DNA from: Burkholderia vietnamiensis LMG 10929
GTDB lineage: Bacteria; Pseudomonadota; Gammaproteobacteria; Burkholderiales; Burkholderiaceae
Direction: 5' to 3'
Length of the DNA: 64,000 nucleotides
NCBI RefSeq assembly: GCF_000959445.1
Contig: NZ_CP009632.1
Location: 1,116,001-1,180,000, forward strand
Part shown: positions 27,483-35,709 of the stretch, in pieces
Position numbering within the stretch: position 1 is the first letter of the stretch
Layout of the letters: each line of letters starts with the position of its first letter
Notes under the pieces: model-generated
Told to the model about the DNA's origin: nothing
The model's database searches: none
The model's input: the letters and a program-made list of their open reading frames with translations, nothing else
Program-made: the position numbers and the translations under genes

Positions 27483-29498
27483 TCAGCGCGTTTCGGGCTC
27501 CGTCGCGTCCTGGGCGGCGGCCGGCATCTTCCGGTAGATGGTGTTGCGCGACACGCCGAGCGCGCGCGCCGCGGCCGATACGTTGCCGCCGTGACGGGCG
27601 AGCGCGGCCGCGATCGCGGACGCGGCCACGTCCTGCAGCCGCGCATCGCTGGCGGCCGCCGCGGCGGCCAGCGGCGCGGGCTCCGCCGCGAGTGACGCCA
27701 CGTCGTGGCCGTTGGCGGCCGGTGTCGGCTCGCGCCGCACGTCGTCGAAGAAATCGTCCGGCAAATGCTCGCGGCGAATTTCGCCGTCTTCGTCGACCAT
27801 CGCGGCGGCGGTGCGCAGCAGGTTCGCGAGCTGCCGGAAGTTGCCCGGCCAACCGCAGCGCTCGAACAGCGCCATCACGTCGGGCGCGACGCTCAACGGG
27901 CGGCGGCCTGGGCCCGACAGCGTCTCCCGCTGCAGCATCTTCTGCACGACCACCGCGAGGTCGGTGCGATCGCGCAGCGGCGGCAGGCGCACGACCAGGC
28001 CGTTGAGCCGGTAGTACAGGTCTTCGCGGAAGCGGTTCTGCGCGATCATCTCGCGCAGGTCGCGGTGGGTCGCGCAGATGATCGCGATGTCCACGCCGAT
28101 CGCCTTGGTCGAGCCGAGCGGGTTGACGATGCGCTCCTGCAGCACGCGCAGCAGCCGCACCTGCAGCGGATACGGCATGTCGCCGATCTCGTCGAGAAAC
28201 AGCGTGCCGCCGTTGGCCTGCAGCAGCTTGCCGGTCGCGCCCTTGCGCCGCGCGCCGGTGAACGCGCCTTCCTCATAGCCGAACAGCTCGGATTCGATCA
28301 GCGTCTCCGGGATCGACGCGCAGTTCACCGCGACGAACGGACCGTCGCGGCGCGGCGAGTCGTTGTGGATCGCCTGCGCGAGCAGCTCCTTGCCGGTGCC
28401 CGTCTCGCCGGTGATCAGCACCGGGATGTCCTTGCCGATCACCTTGCGGACCTTCGCGATCACGGCCGCGACCTGCGGATCGCCGGTGTCGAGGTAGCTG
28501 AGCCGCGACAGGCTCGCCGCGTTCTGTGCGGCGGTCGGCCGCGCGGCCTGCGCCGTGCCGCCGTCGTGCACTTCTGCCGGGCGGCTGCCCTCGGCCCGCG
28601 AGGCGCGCCGGAACTGCACGCGCGCGCAGACCACCGCGCCGTTGCCCAGATTCAGCGACACGTGCGGCTCGGTGCTGGCCCGCATCCGGTCGATCAACTG
28701 CGCGCTCGTCACGTCGAACAGCGACGCGAGCGTATGCGCGCGCAGCGCCGCGAGCGGCATTCCGAGCTGGAATTGCGCACTGCGGTTGGCCGACAGGAAG
28801 CGGCCGTCGGCGGTGAACGCGACGATCCCCTCCATCAGCGTGCCGAGGAATTCGGGGCGGCCGTGGAACGACACCTGCAGCGTTTCCTGGAAGGTCGTCG
28901 TGAACAGATGGTTCTCGATCATCTGCACCGACATCTTCGCGAGCGCCATCGTGTGCTGGTGATAGCTGCGATGGTCGCCCGTCACGTCGAGCACGCCGAT
29001 CGCGTCGCCGTACGGATCGAGAATCGGCACGCTCGAGCAGGTGAGGAAATGGTTGGCGGCGAGGAAGTGCTGGTCGCCGTGCACGACCATCGGACACAGC
29101 TCGGCGAGCGCGGTGCCGATCGCGTTGGTGCCCTGGCGGTTCTCGGCCCAGTTCGCGCCGGGGCGCAGCGCGACGCGCTCCGCGCGCCGCAGGAAATCGT
29201 CGTCGCCGATCGAATGCAGGATCAGGCCCTCCGCATCGGTCAGCACGATCATGCTCTGCGTGTTGACGATCTGCTCGTGCAGCGTCTCCATCACGGGCAT
29301 CGCGTGGACGCACAGCACGCGGTTCTGCTCGCGCTTCAGCGCCAGCGCGGTGCCGGACAGCAGGTCGTAGTCGGGGCGTGTCGACGCCTGCAGACCGAAC
29401 GTTTCGGACCGCTCATGGGACTTCTGGATCGTCGGCGTCGGCCAGCCGGGCACTTGCGGTGCCCGAGCGCCGGCCGTCGGATAAACGTCATCGCGCAT
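27483..29498 (-). CDS. sigma-54-dependent activator, AcoR family (GAF-AAA-Fis)
   Basis: A 671-residue enhancer-binding protein. A GAF-type sensor region (residues about 75-220) holds the AcoR-like [17 protein letters not shown]; a PAS-like segment follows (about 225-290). The AAA domain (about 345-580) has Walker A GETGTGKE, the sigma-54 contact loop GAFTGA and Walker [12 protein letters not shown]; a Fis-type HTH ends the protein ([20 protein letters not shown]). GGAGGAG precedes ATG 29498. It lies directly before pqqA on the same strand. Three sigma-54 promoter matches in this region (pqqA, alcohol dehydrogenase, acs) make it the obvious candidate controller. The inducer is unknown; an alcohol or aldehyde is plausible. 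Confidence 0.92.
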   Translation of the reverse strand: MRDDVYPTAGARAPQVPGWPTPTIQKSHERSETFGLQASTRPDYDLLSGTALALKREQNRVLCVHAMPVMETLHEQIVNTQSMIVLTDAEGLILHSIGDDDFLRRAERVALRPGANWAENRQGTNAIGTALAELCPMVVHGDQHFLAANHFLTCSSVPILDPYGDAIGVLDVTGDHRSYHQHTMALAKMSVQMIENHLFTTTFQETLQVSFHGRPEFLGTLMEGIVAFTADGRFLSANRSAQFQLGMPLAALRAHTLASLFDVTSAQLIDRMRASTEPHVSLNLGNGAVVCARVQFRRASRAEGSRPAEVHDGGTAQAARPTAAQNAASLSRLSYLDTGDPQVAAVIAKVRKVIGKDIPVLITGETGTGKELLAQAIHNDSPRRDGPFVAVNCASIPETLIESELFGYEEGAFTGARRKGATGKLLQANGGTLFLDEIGDMPYPLQVRLLRVLQERIVNPLGSTKAIGVDIAIICATHRDLREMIAQNRFREDLYYRLNGLVVRLPPLRDRTDLAVVVQKMLQRETLSGPGRRPLSVAPDVMALFERCGWPGNFRQLANLLRTAAAMVDEDGEIRREHLPDDFFDDVRREPTPAANGHDVASLAAEPAPLAAAAAASDARLQDVAASAIAAALARHGGNVSAAARALGVSRNTIYRKMPAAAQDATEPETR

Positions 29499-29812
29499 TG
29501 TCTCCTCCGGGGATCCTTCCGGTCGATGCCGGACTCTTTGCCATCGATGCAAGCAAACATCGGGCCACAGGGCGGCCCGTTCATCGAGGTCGTGGCGTTG
29601 CGTCGGCGTCCGGCCGACATTGAAAGGAAAATGAAATCGGCATCGCGAGGCACGTCGTGCAATGCGTTTCCGGTACGGCCCAGTGATAGCGCGAAACCTT
29701 GGCGCACCGCCACCCGGACGAATCCCTAGCTTGCGCGCGGGCGCGATTCTCGCTTCAGTGGACGCAAGCGCGCGGCGCGCCGTCGCCGCCTTCTCCCTCT
29801 ACCCCGACCGAC
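29499..29812. other. divergent intergenic region, activator / hydrolase
   Basis: About 310 bp between divergent starts. It should hold the activator's own promoter. I looked for a GG-N10-GC sigma-54 match on both strands and found none convincing, so the activator is probably not under sigma-54. Confidence 0.45.
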
Positions 29813-30784
29813 ATGACGCACACCTTCAAGCACCTGCACCGCGACGCCTGCACGATCGCGTGGACCGAAGCCGGCAATCCGCTCGGCGAGCCGGTCGTCG
29901 TGTTGCACGGCGGCCCCGGCAGCGGCAGCCGGCCCGCGGTGTTGAGCCTGTTCGACCTCGAACGCATGCGCGTCGTGCTGGTCGACCAGCGCGGCGCTGG
30001 CGCATCGACGCCGCGCGGCGGCTTGCGGCACAACGACACGACGCGGCTGCTGCGCGATCTCGACGCGCTGCGCGCGCAGCTCGGCATCGCGCGCTGGGGC
30101 GTCGTGGGCGGGTCGTGGGGCGCGGCGCTGGCGCTCGCGTATGCCGGACGGTATCCGTCGCGCGTCAGCGGCGTCGTGCTGCGCGGCCTGTTCCTCACGT
30201 CGTCGCGCGAAGTGCGCGCGCTGTTCGTCGGCATGCGCGCGCACGCGCCGCGCGCGTGGCGACGCCTGATCGACGCGGCCGGCACCGCGCGCGCCGAGCG
30301 CCTGACGGCCAGCTTCGCGCGACGGCTGCAGCCCGGCGCGAGCGCGGCGCGGCAACGCGCGCTCGCGCTCGCGTGGAGCGCCTACGAAGACGCGATCCTG
30401 ACCGGGCGGCCGACCCGCCGCACGCGCACGACGCAACCGGCGCTCGAGCGCCTGATCGACAAGTACCGGATTCAGGCGCATTACCTGCTGCACGACTGCT
30501 GGCTCGGGGAGCACCGGCTGCTCGCGCTCGCGCGACAGGCGGCCGACGCCGGCGTGCCGATTCACGCGGTGCACGGCACGCGCGACCGCGTGTGTCCGGT
30601 CGACAACGTCGCGCGCCTCGCGCGCGCGGTGCCGGCCGCGATCGTCGAGCGCGTGCCGGCCGGCCACCTCACGCGCGACGCTGCGCTCGCGCGCGGCGTC
30701 GCCGCTGCGGTGCGCGCACTGCCGGCCGTCATGCCGGCCAATCGGCACACGGCAGCCGACGCGCCCGTTCAGTCCCACGCATAG
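29813..30784 (+). CDS. alpha/beta hydrolase, proline iminopeptidase-like
   Basis: A 323-residue alpha/beta hydrolase. HGGPG (oxyanion hole) lies near residue 34, VDQRGAGAS near 60 and the nucleophile elbow GGSWGAALAL near 100; a late Asp (HGTRDRVCP) and His (PAGHLTRD) complete the triad. These are the marks of the S33 proline iminopeptidase family. The enzyme should act in the cytoplasm. It is divergent from the activator and convergent with the TonB receptor (end to end, overlapping by 16 bp). An S33-like peptidase beside pqqABCDE could process PqqA-derived peptide, since no pqqF is present, but that is speculation. Confidence 0.82.
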   Translation: MTHTFKHLHRDACTIAWTEAGNPLGEPVVVLHGGPGSGSRPAVLSLFDLERMRVVLVDQRGAGASTPRGGLRHNDTTRLLRDLDALRAQLGIARWGVVGGSWGAALALAYAGRYPSRVSGVVLRGLFLTSSREVRALFVGMRAHAPRAWRRLIDAAGTARAERLTASFARRLQPGASAARQRALALAWSAYEDAILTGRPTRRTRTTQPALERLIDKYRIQAHYLLHDCWLGEHRLLALARQAADAGVPIHAVHGTRDRVCPVDNVARLARAVPAAIVERVPAGHLTRDAALARGVAAAVRALPAVMPANRHTAADAPVQSHA

Positions 30785-33069
30785 CGCGCGCCGAGCCACG
30801 CGCCGCGCGGCGCGCCGGGCCCGACGAACTGCTCGTTGACCGGATTCAGCCCGTCGAACGAATGATTCGGGCCATTGAAGAAGTTGCGGCCGAGCGTGCC
30901 GAAGTTCGCATAGCGCTTGTCGAGCAGATTGGTGACCGACGCGAACAGTTGCAGATGCTTGGTCGCCTGCCACGTCGTGTCGAGATCGATGAGGAAATAG
31001 CCGGGAATCGTGCCGTTCGCGTCCTGGTTGTTCTCGTCGCCGCGCGCGAACACGCCGCCGCGATACGTGAGGTTGGTGCCGATGTTCCACTTCGGCGTCG
31101 CCGCGAAATCGAGCCGCAGCTTCACGGTGCTGGCCGGAATGCCCGGAATCCGGTCGCCGGAATGCACGACGATGTTGCCGCGCGCGTCGGCGCTCGAATT
31201 GCTCGCACTGCTTTCGGTCCACGTCGAGCGGTAGCGCGCATCGACATAGCTGTAGCTCGCGCCGATCCCGACCGGCCCCAGCCGCGTGTGTCCGGCCAGC
31301 TCGACGCCTTGCCGCCGCGTGTTGCCAACGTTCTGGAAATAGCCAAGCGTGCTGGCGCCGCCGTTGCTGCTGATGAACTGGATATCGTCGGCGAGCGTCG
31401 TGCGGTAGACCGCCGCGCTCCACGTCGTCGCCTGGCCCGCGCGGCCGCGCGCGCCGAACTCGAAGGTCTTCGCGATCACCGGCTTGAGCGCCGGATCGGC
31501 GAGAAAATCGTTCGGCAGCGAACACGGCGCGGCCGGGTCCGCGCACGCGAGCTCGATCGCGGTCGGCGAGCGCATTCCCTCGTTGTAGGTCGCGTACGCG
31601 GTGAAGCCCGGCACCGGATTCCACGTGACGCCGACGGCCGGATTGAACCGCGAGAACGTATGACGCGCGGTGAGCAGCGGCTGCTGGCCGCTCACGTCCT
31701 CGATCGCGGCGCGCGACCAGTCGTAGCGACCGGCCAGCGTCAACGCCCACTGCTGCGTGAGCGCGAGCGTGTTGTCGAAGTACACGCCGTAGTTCGCGTT
31801 GCGCGTCCGGGCGCGGGTCGTCTGCGTGAAGTCGCCGACGCCCACCGTCGCACGCGCGTCCGTGAACGCCGCCTGCTGCGACGCCTGCTCGAAACCCGAC
31901 GTCGCGAGATCGGCGGACGCGCCCATCACGAACTGCTCGTCCATGCCGGCGAGCTTGCCGAGCAGCGTCAGCTGCAGCGCCGCGCCGTAGCTGTCGGTCG
32001 TGATCGTCGAGCGGTCGTTGGTCCCTTGCACGGTGTCGACGGCGCCGCTGTCGTCGACGCTGCCGAAGTCGTCGTTCACGTTGCTGCTGGTGTTCGTGTT
32101 GCGGTAGTGCCGGTAATGAACGCCGCCGCTCAACTGCACCTGATCGTTGAACGCATGATCGCCCGACAGCGTGACGTACGCGGCGCTGTTGCGATTCAGA
32201 TCCGGATAGGTGTACGCCTGCGCGCGGTTGTCGAGAAACGAGCGCGGAATCGTCTGCGTGCCCTGCAGCGCGTTGTCGGCGCCGCCGGCCGAGATCGACA
32301 GCGTCGTGTCGGCATCCACGTAGCGCAGCTTGCCGAAGCCCTGCCGTACGCGGCTCGCGTTGTGATCGGCCCAACCGTTGTCGTTCGCGACGTTGCCCGT
32401 CACGTAGTAGTCGAGCGCGCTGCCGATGCGCCCGCCCTGCTCGAACTGCGCGGTCTTGCGCCCCCATGAGCCGCCGGACAGCTGCGCGGCGCCGCCGGGG
32501 CTGGTCCTGCCGTTCTTCGTCGTGATCGCGAGCGCGCCGCCGAGCGTGTTGAGCCCGTAGGTCGGGTTCGAGCCGGGAATCAGCTGCATCGTGTCGATCG
32601 CGGCCTGCGGAATCAGATCCCAGTTGACGACGTCGCCGAACGGTTCGTTCACGCGCACGCCGTCGACGAACACCGACAGCCCCTGCGGCGTGCCGACGAC
32701 CGGTGACGCGGTGAAGCCGCGGTAGTTCACGTCCGCCTGGTACGGGTTGCCCTGCGCGTCGTTGATGTCGATGCTCGTCACGTTGCGCTCGAGGTAGTCG
32801 GTCAACACGCCGCGGTGCTGCCGTTCGACGTCGTCGCCACGTATCGTCTGGACGTTGGCCGGCACGCGCGACAGCGGCGTGCCGATGCCGAGCAGCGGCG
32901 TCGTGCCGACGACGACGATCGGCGCGAGCGTCTGCTCCGCGGCCGGATCCGACGGCGCGACCTGCGCGGCAGCGGGCGTCAGCCAGCCGCCGAGCATGCC
33001 GCCGACCCACAGCGTTGCGCCGACGCGGCCGGCGGCCCGGCAGCGCTTCGCCAGTTCGGCTTCCTTCAT
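30769..33069 (-). CDS. TonB-dependent outer-membrane receptor
   Basis: A 766-residue receptor. Signal peptide about 35 residues ending in AAAQ, TonB box-like region APIVVVG, plug domain (about 55-170: VLTDYLERNVTSIDI, VNYRGFTASPVVGTPQGLSVF, NPTYGLNTLGGALAI) and a 22-strand barrel. The C-terminus is GARYAWD: Trp is penultimate rather than the usual final aromatic residue. AGGAGA precedes ATG 33069. It is divergent from the lanthanide-type alcohol dehydrogenase, whose upstream region it shares. Uptake of a lanthanide chelate, PQQ or another metal complex for the dehydrogenase fits the context, but the barrel sequence alone gives no substrate. Confidence 0.9.
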   Translation of the reverse strand: MKEAELAKRCRAAGRVGATLWVGGMLGGWLTPAAAQVAPSDPAAEQTLAPIVVVGTTPLLGIGTPLSRVPANVQTIRGDDVERQHRGVLTDYLERNVTSIDINDAQGNPYQADVNYRGFTASPVVGTPQGLSVFVDGVRVNEPFGDVVNWDLIPQAAIDTMQLIPGSNPTYGLNTLGGALAITTKNGRTSPGGAAQLSGGSWGRKTAQFEQGGRIGSALDYYVTGNVANDNGWADHNASRVRQGFGKLRYVDADTTLSISAGGADNALQGTQTIPRSFLDNRAQAYTYPDLNRNSAAYVTLSGDHAFNDQVQLSGGVHYRHYRNTNTSSNVNDDFGSVDDSGAVDTVQGTNDRSTITTDSYGAALQLTLLGKLAGMDEQFVMGASADLATSGFEQASQQAAFTDARATVGVGDFTQTTRARTRNANYGVYFDNTLALTQQWALTLAGRYDWSRAAIEDVSGQQPLLTARHTFSRFNPAVGVTWNPVPGFTAYATYNEGMRSPTAIELACADPAAPCSLPNDFLADPALKPVIAKTFEFGARGRAGQATTWSAAVYRTTLADDIQFISSNGGASTLGYFQNVGNTRRQGVELAGHTRLGPVGIGASYSYVDARYRSTWTESSASNSSADARGNIVVHSGDRIPGIPASTVKLRLDFAATPKWNIGTNLTYRGGVFARGDENNQDANGTIPGYFLIDLDTTWQATKHLQLFASVTNLLDKRYANFGTLGRNFFNGPNHSFDGLNPVNEQFVGPGAPRGAWLGARYAWD

Positions 33070-33181
33070 TTACGGGTCTCCTCAGTCGTCTTGTCGTCGT
33101 GTTTTCGTGTATAGCGATACAGCAGGCGCAGGCGCCGTATCGGCGGCCGCGGTCGGTTTCGCATCATCGGCTGCGCACGCG

Positions 33182-33196
33182 GCGAATGCGATGCCA
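33182..33196 (-). promoter_or_regulatory. possible sigma-54 promoter of the TonB receptor gene
   Basis: On the minus strand TGGCATCGCATTCGC has the GG-N10-GC frame but TCGC instead of TTGC at -12. The start of the receptor lies about 113 bp downstream. One mismatch in the -12 box makes this only a candidate. Confidence 0.35.
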
Positions 33197-33413
33197 TCCG
33201 CGTTCGGCCGATGCCCAACGCATGCGTGCGACACCGTCTCCGTCGAGCCCATTGGATCGTTCTGGAAATGGCATCCGGTTTCGCGCTGCATGAATCGCTT
33301 CGTGATCCAGATGGCAAGAAGCATGCCGAAATGCCGGTCGCCTTGCGGGTGGCCTTGTCAGCGCGAAGCCGACCCACTCACCCGCGGACGCATTGCGACA
33401 CTGGGCCACGCGC

Positions 33414-33452
33414 GTGTTGCACTTCGTGTCACCGCCGCTGCACCTGTGTCAC
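33414..33452. promoter_or_regulatory. repeated GTGTCAC boxes, likely activator sites
   Basis: GTGTTGCA at 33414-33421 is followed by GTGTCAC at 33426-33432 and 33446-33452, spaced 20 bp start to start, about two helical turns. The same GTGTCAC element (as GTGACAC) and GTGTTGCA occur in the pqqA upstream region. They lie about 340-380 bp before the dehydrogenase promoter, distant but within reach of sigma-54 enhancers. Confidence 0.5.
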
Positions 33453-33792
33453 TTTGGATCAGCACGGCGCGGCGCATGCCGCGACATGCGCCGACATGCG
33501 CGGCGCGATGCCCGTCGGCGCCGGCACCGGAACTGCGCAATCGGTGAAAACCAGCGGCGCGCGACGGCTTCATCTCGTTGATCGATGCGAGCCGGCCCGC
33601 CTCGAACGCGAGCACGGCGCAGCGTGCATCGTTGTTCCGCCGCACGATGAATGCACTGTCATCTTTAGCAACACTACACGCACGGTTGTCCCCGAACGCA
33701 ACAACCATTGATCAACCGCAACCATCGGCACGCGACCGCACGGCGCGCGCGAATCGCCCGCTGCGCGTTGCGCGGCAATGCTCGCGCATCAA

Positions 33793-33807
33793 TGGCATGC
33801 GATTTGC
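33793..33807 (+). promoter_or_regulatory. sigma-54 promoter of the PQQ alcohol dehydrogenase
   Basis: TGGCATGCGATTTGC matches the -24/-12 consensus with exact GG-N10-GC spacing. The predicted start is near 33819, leaving an 80-nt leader before ATG 33899. Confidence 0.75.
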
Positions 33808-33898
33808 GTTACTGGCTGCGCACTGATCCCGGAACCCCACCCAGCCGGCCTGGCCGGATGTTGGCCGCGGTGCGACCACAATGACTCAGGAGACAACC

Positions 33899-35626
33899 AT
33901 GAAGAAACTCTCGGCTTCGAAGAGCCGACTGGCATCGATCGGCATCGCGGCGGCTGCCGCGATCGTCTTGAATCCCGGCCTGGTGGCTGCCGCCGCGGAT
34001 TATCCGGCCGTTACGTATCAGCGGCTGACCGATGCGCAACGCGACCCGGGCTGGCTCACCTACTACCGCACCTACAACGGCCAGGCGCATTCGCCGCTCA
34101 AGCAGATCGACGCGTCGAACGTGAAGCAGCTCACGCAGGCATGGAGCTACAAGTTTCCGGCCGAGCTGAAGCAGGGCTTCGAGGCCACGCCGATCGTCAA
34201 CGGCCGCTACCTGTTCGTCACCACGCCGAAGGACAACGTCTACGCGTTCGACGCGACCACCGGCGCGCAACTGTGGAAGTACGAGCCGAAGCTCGGCGCC
34301 GAGTCGTTCAAGACCGCATGCTGCGACGTCGTGAACCGCGGCGTCGCGCTGTACGGCAAGAACGTCTACGTCGCGATGCTGAGCGGCGAGGTTGCCGCAC
34401 TCGACGCCCAGACCGGCGCGCTCGTGTGGAAGAAGCAGATGTTCGAACCGGGCCTCGGCTACGCGTTCTCGCTCGCGCCGCTCGCGATCGACGGCGCGAT
34501 CGTGGTCGGCAGCTCGGGCGGCGAATACGGCGCGCGCGGCTTCATCGCGGCGCTGAGCCCGAACGACGGCTCGGTGCTGTGGAAGCGCTACACGATCCCC
34601 GGCCAGGGCGAGAAGCACGCCGACACGTGGCCCGACGGGATGCAGGCGCACGGCGGCGCGCCGGCGTGGCTGACCGGCACCTACGATGCGGCGACGCGCA
34701 CGCTGTACTGGGGCGTCGGCAACCCGGGGCCGTGGCTCGCGGACCTGCGCCCCGGCGACAATCTGTACTCCGATTCGCTGCTCGCGCTGGACCCGAAGAA
34801 CGGCGACCTCAAGTGGCACTACCAGTACACGAAGCACGACACGTGGGACTACGACGGCGTGAACACGCCGGTGCTCGCGACGATCAAGTACAAGGGCAAA
34901 GAGCATGACGCGATCATCCATGCGGACCGCAACGGCTACTTCCACGCGATCGACCGCGACAGCGGCAAGCTGATCTACGCCGAGCCGTTCGTGAAGGCGA
35001 CCTCGGTCACCGGCTACACGGAAGACGGCGCACCGATCCAGGACCCGGCGAAGTATCCGAAGGTCGGCACGACGATCGAGACGTGCCCGAGCTTCCTCGG
35101 CGGCAAGAACTGGTGGTCGGTGTCGTACGACCCCGAGCGTCATCTCGCGATCGTGCCGACGCTGCATGCGTGCATGAGCCTGTCCGGCAAGTCGGTCAAC
35201 TACATGGAAGGGCTGCCGTATCTCGGCGAAGGCTTCGAGATCAAGCCAGAACCGGGCAGCGAAGGCTACGGCGAACTGCAGGCCATCGACGTCAACACCG
35301 GCAAGAAGGTGTGGAGCCACTGGAGCAAGCTGCCGTGGAACGGCGGCGTCGCGACGACCGCCAGCGGCCTCGCGTTCAGCGGCTCGCTCGACGGCCACCT
35401 GTATGCGTTCGACGTGTCGACCGGCAAGGTGCTGTGGGAAAGCCCGCAGCTCGCGAGCGGGATCATCGCGCAGCCGTCGGTGTTCGAAGTCGACGGCAAG
35501 GAATACGTCGCGGTGCTCGCCGGCTACGGCGGCGCGAACCCGATCTGGGGCGGCCCGATGGCCAAGGCCGCGGATGACGTACCGCGCGGCGGCACGCTCT
35601 ACGTGTTCGCGCTGAACCGCGGCTGA
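33899..35626 (+). CDS. PQQ-dependent alcohol dehydrogenase, lanthanide type
   Basis: A 575-residue periplasmic quinoprotein of the methanol/ethanol dehydrogenase family. Signal peptide about 33 residues (LVAAAAD). The eight-bladed propeller carries the vicinal disulfide Cys141-Cys142 (KTACCDVV), and predicted metal/PQQ ligands Glu209 (SSGGEYG), Asn275 (GVGNPGPW), catalytic Asp317 and Asp319 in TWDYDGVN. The Asp two residues after the catalytic Asp is the known marker of lanthanide-dependent enzymes (XoxF, PedH, ExaF); calcium enzymes have Ala, Ser or Thr there. AGGAGA before ATG 33899 decides the start over ATG 33881. It probably oxidises short-chain alcohols and passes electrons to the downstream cytochrome. 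Exact substrate unknown. Confidence 0.93.
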   Translation: MKKLSASKSRLASIGIAAAAAIVLNPGLVAAAADYPAVTYQRLTDAQRDPGWLTYYRTYNGQAHSPLKQIDASNVKQLTQAWSYKFPAELKQGFEATPIVNGRYLFVTTPKDNVYAFDATTGAQLWKYEPKLGAESFKTACCDVVNRGVALYGKNVYVAMLSGEVAALDAQTGALVWKKQMFEPGLGYAFSLAPLAIDGAIVVGSSGGEYGARGFIAALSPNDGSVLWKRYTIPGQGEKHADTWPDGMQAHGGAPAWLTGTYDAATRTLYWGVGNPGPWLADLRPGDNLYSDSLLALDPKNGDLKWHYQYTKHDTWDYDGVNTPVLATIKYKGKEHDAIIHADRNGYFHAIDRDSGKLIYAEPFVKATSVTGYTEDGAPIQDPAKYPKVGTTIETCPSFLGGKNWWSVSYDPERHLAIVPTLHACMSLSGKSVNYMEGLPYLGEGFEIKPEPGSEGYGELQAIDVNTGKKVWSHWSKLPWNGGVATTASGLAFSGSLDGHLYAFDVSTGKVLWESPQLASGIIAQPSVFEVDGKEYVAVLAGYGGANPIWGGPMAKAADDVPRGGTLYVFALNRG

Positions 35627-35646
35627 TCGGCATCCGACCACCGCAT

Positions 35647-35673
35647 GACGCCCGCGCCGACGGTGCGGGCGTC
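35647..35673 (+). terminator. hairpin between dehydrogenase and cytochrome genes
   Basis: A 9-bp perfect stem (GACGCCCGC / GCGGGCGTC) with a 9-base loop, followed by CTCCCTT rather than a T run. It probably acts as a partial terminator or 3' stabiliser, allowing more dehydrogenase than cytochrome message. Confidence 0.5.
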
Positions 35674-35709
35674 CTCCCTTCGTTCCCATTACCCACCGAG
35701 CGTACGAAC

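Larger units (their letters stand above)
33070..33898. other. 0.8-kb divergent control region, TonB receptor / alcohol dehydrogenase
   Basis: No supported gene. It contains GTGTTGCA (33414-33421) and two GTGTCAC copies exactly 20 bp apart (33426 and 33446), a clear sigma-54 promoter towards the dehydrogenase (33793-33807) and a weaker candidate towards the receptor (33182-33196). Its central position suits shared enhancer sites for both divergent genes. Confidence 0.6.

Noticed and set aside
29726..33010. About 1090-codon minus-strand frame spanning the hydrolase and TonB receptor genes
   Set aside because: It is out of frame with the TonB receptor on the same strand and antisense to the hydrolase; no homology and shadow-like composition.
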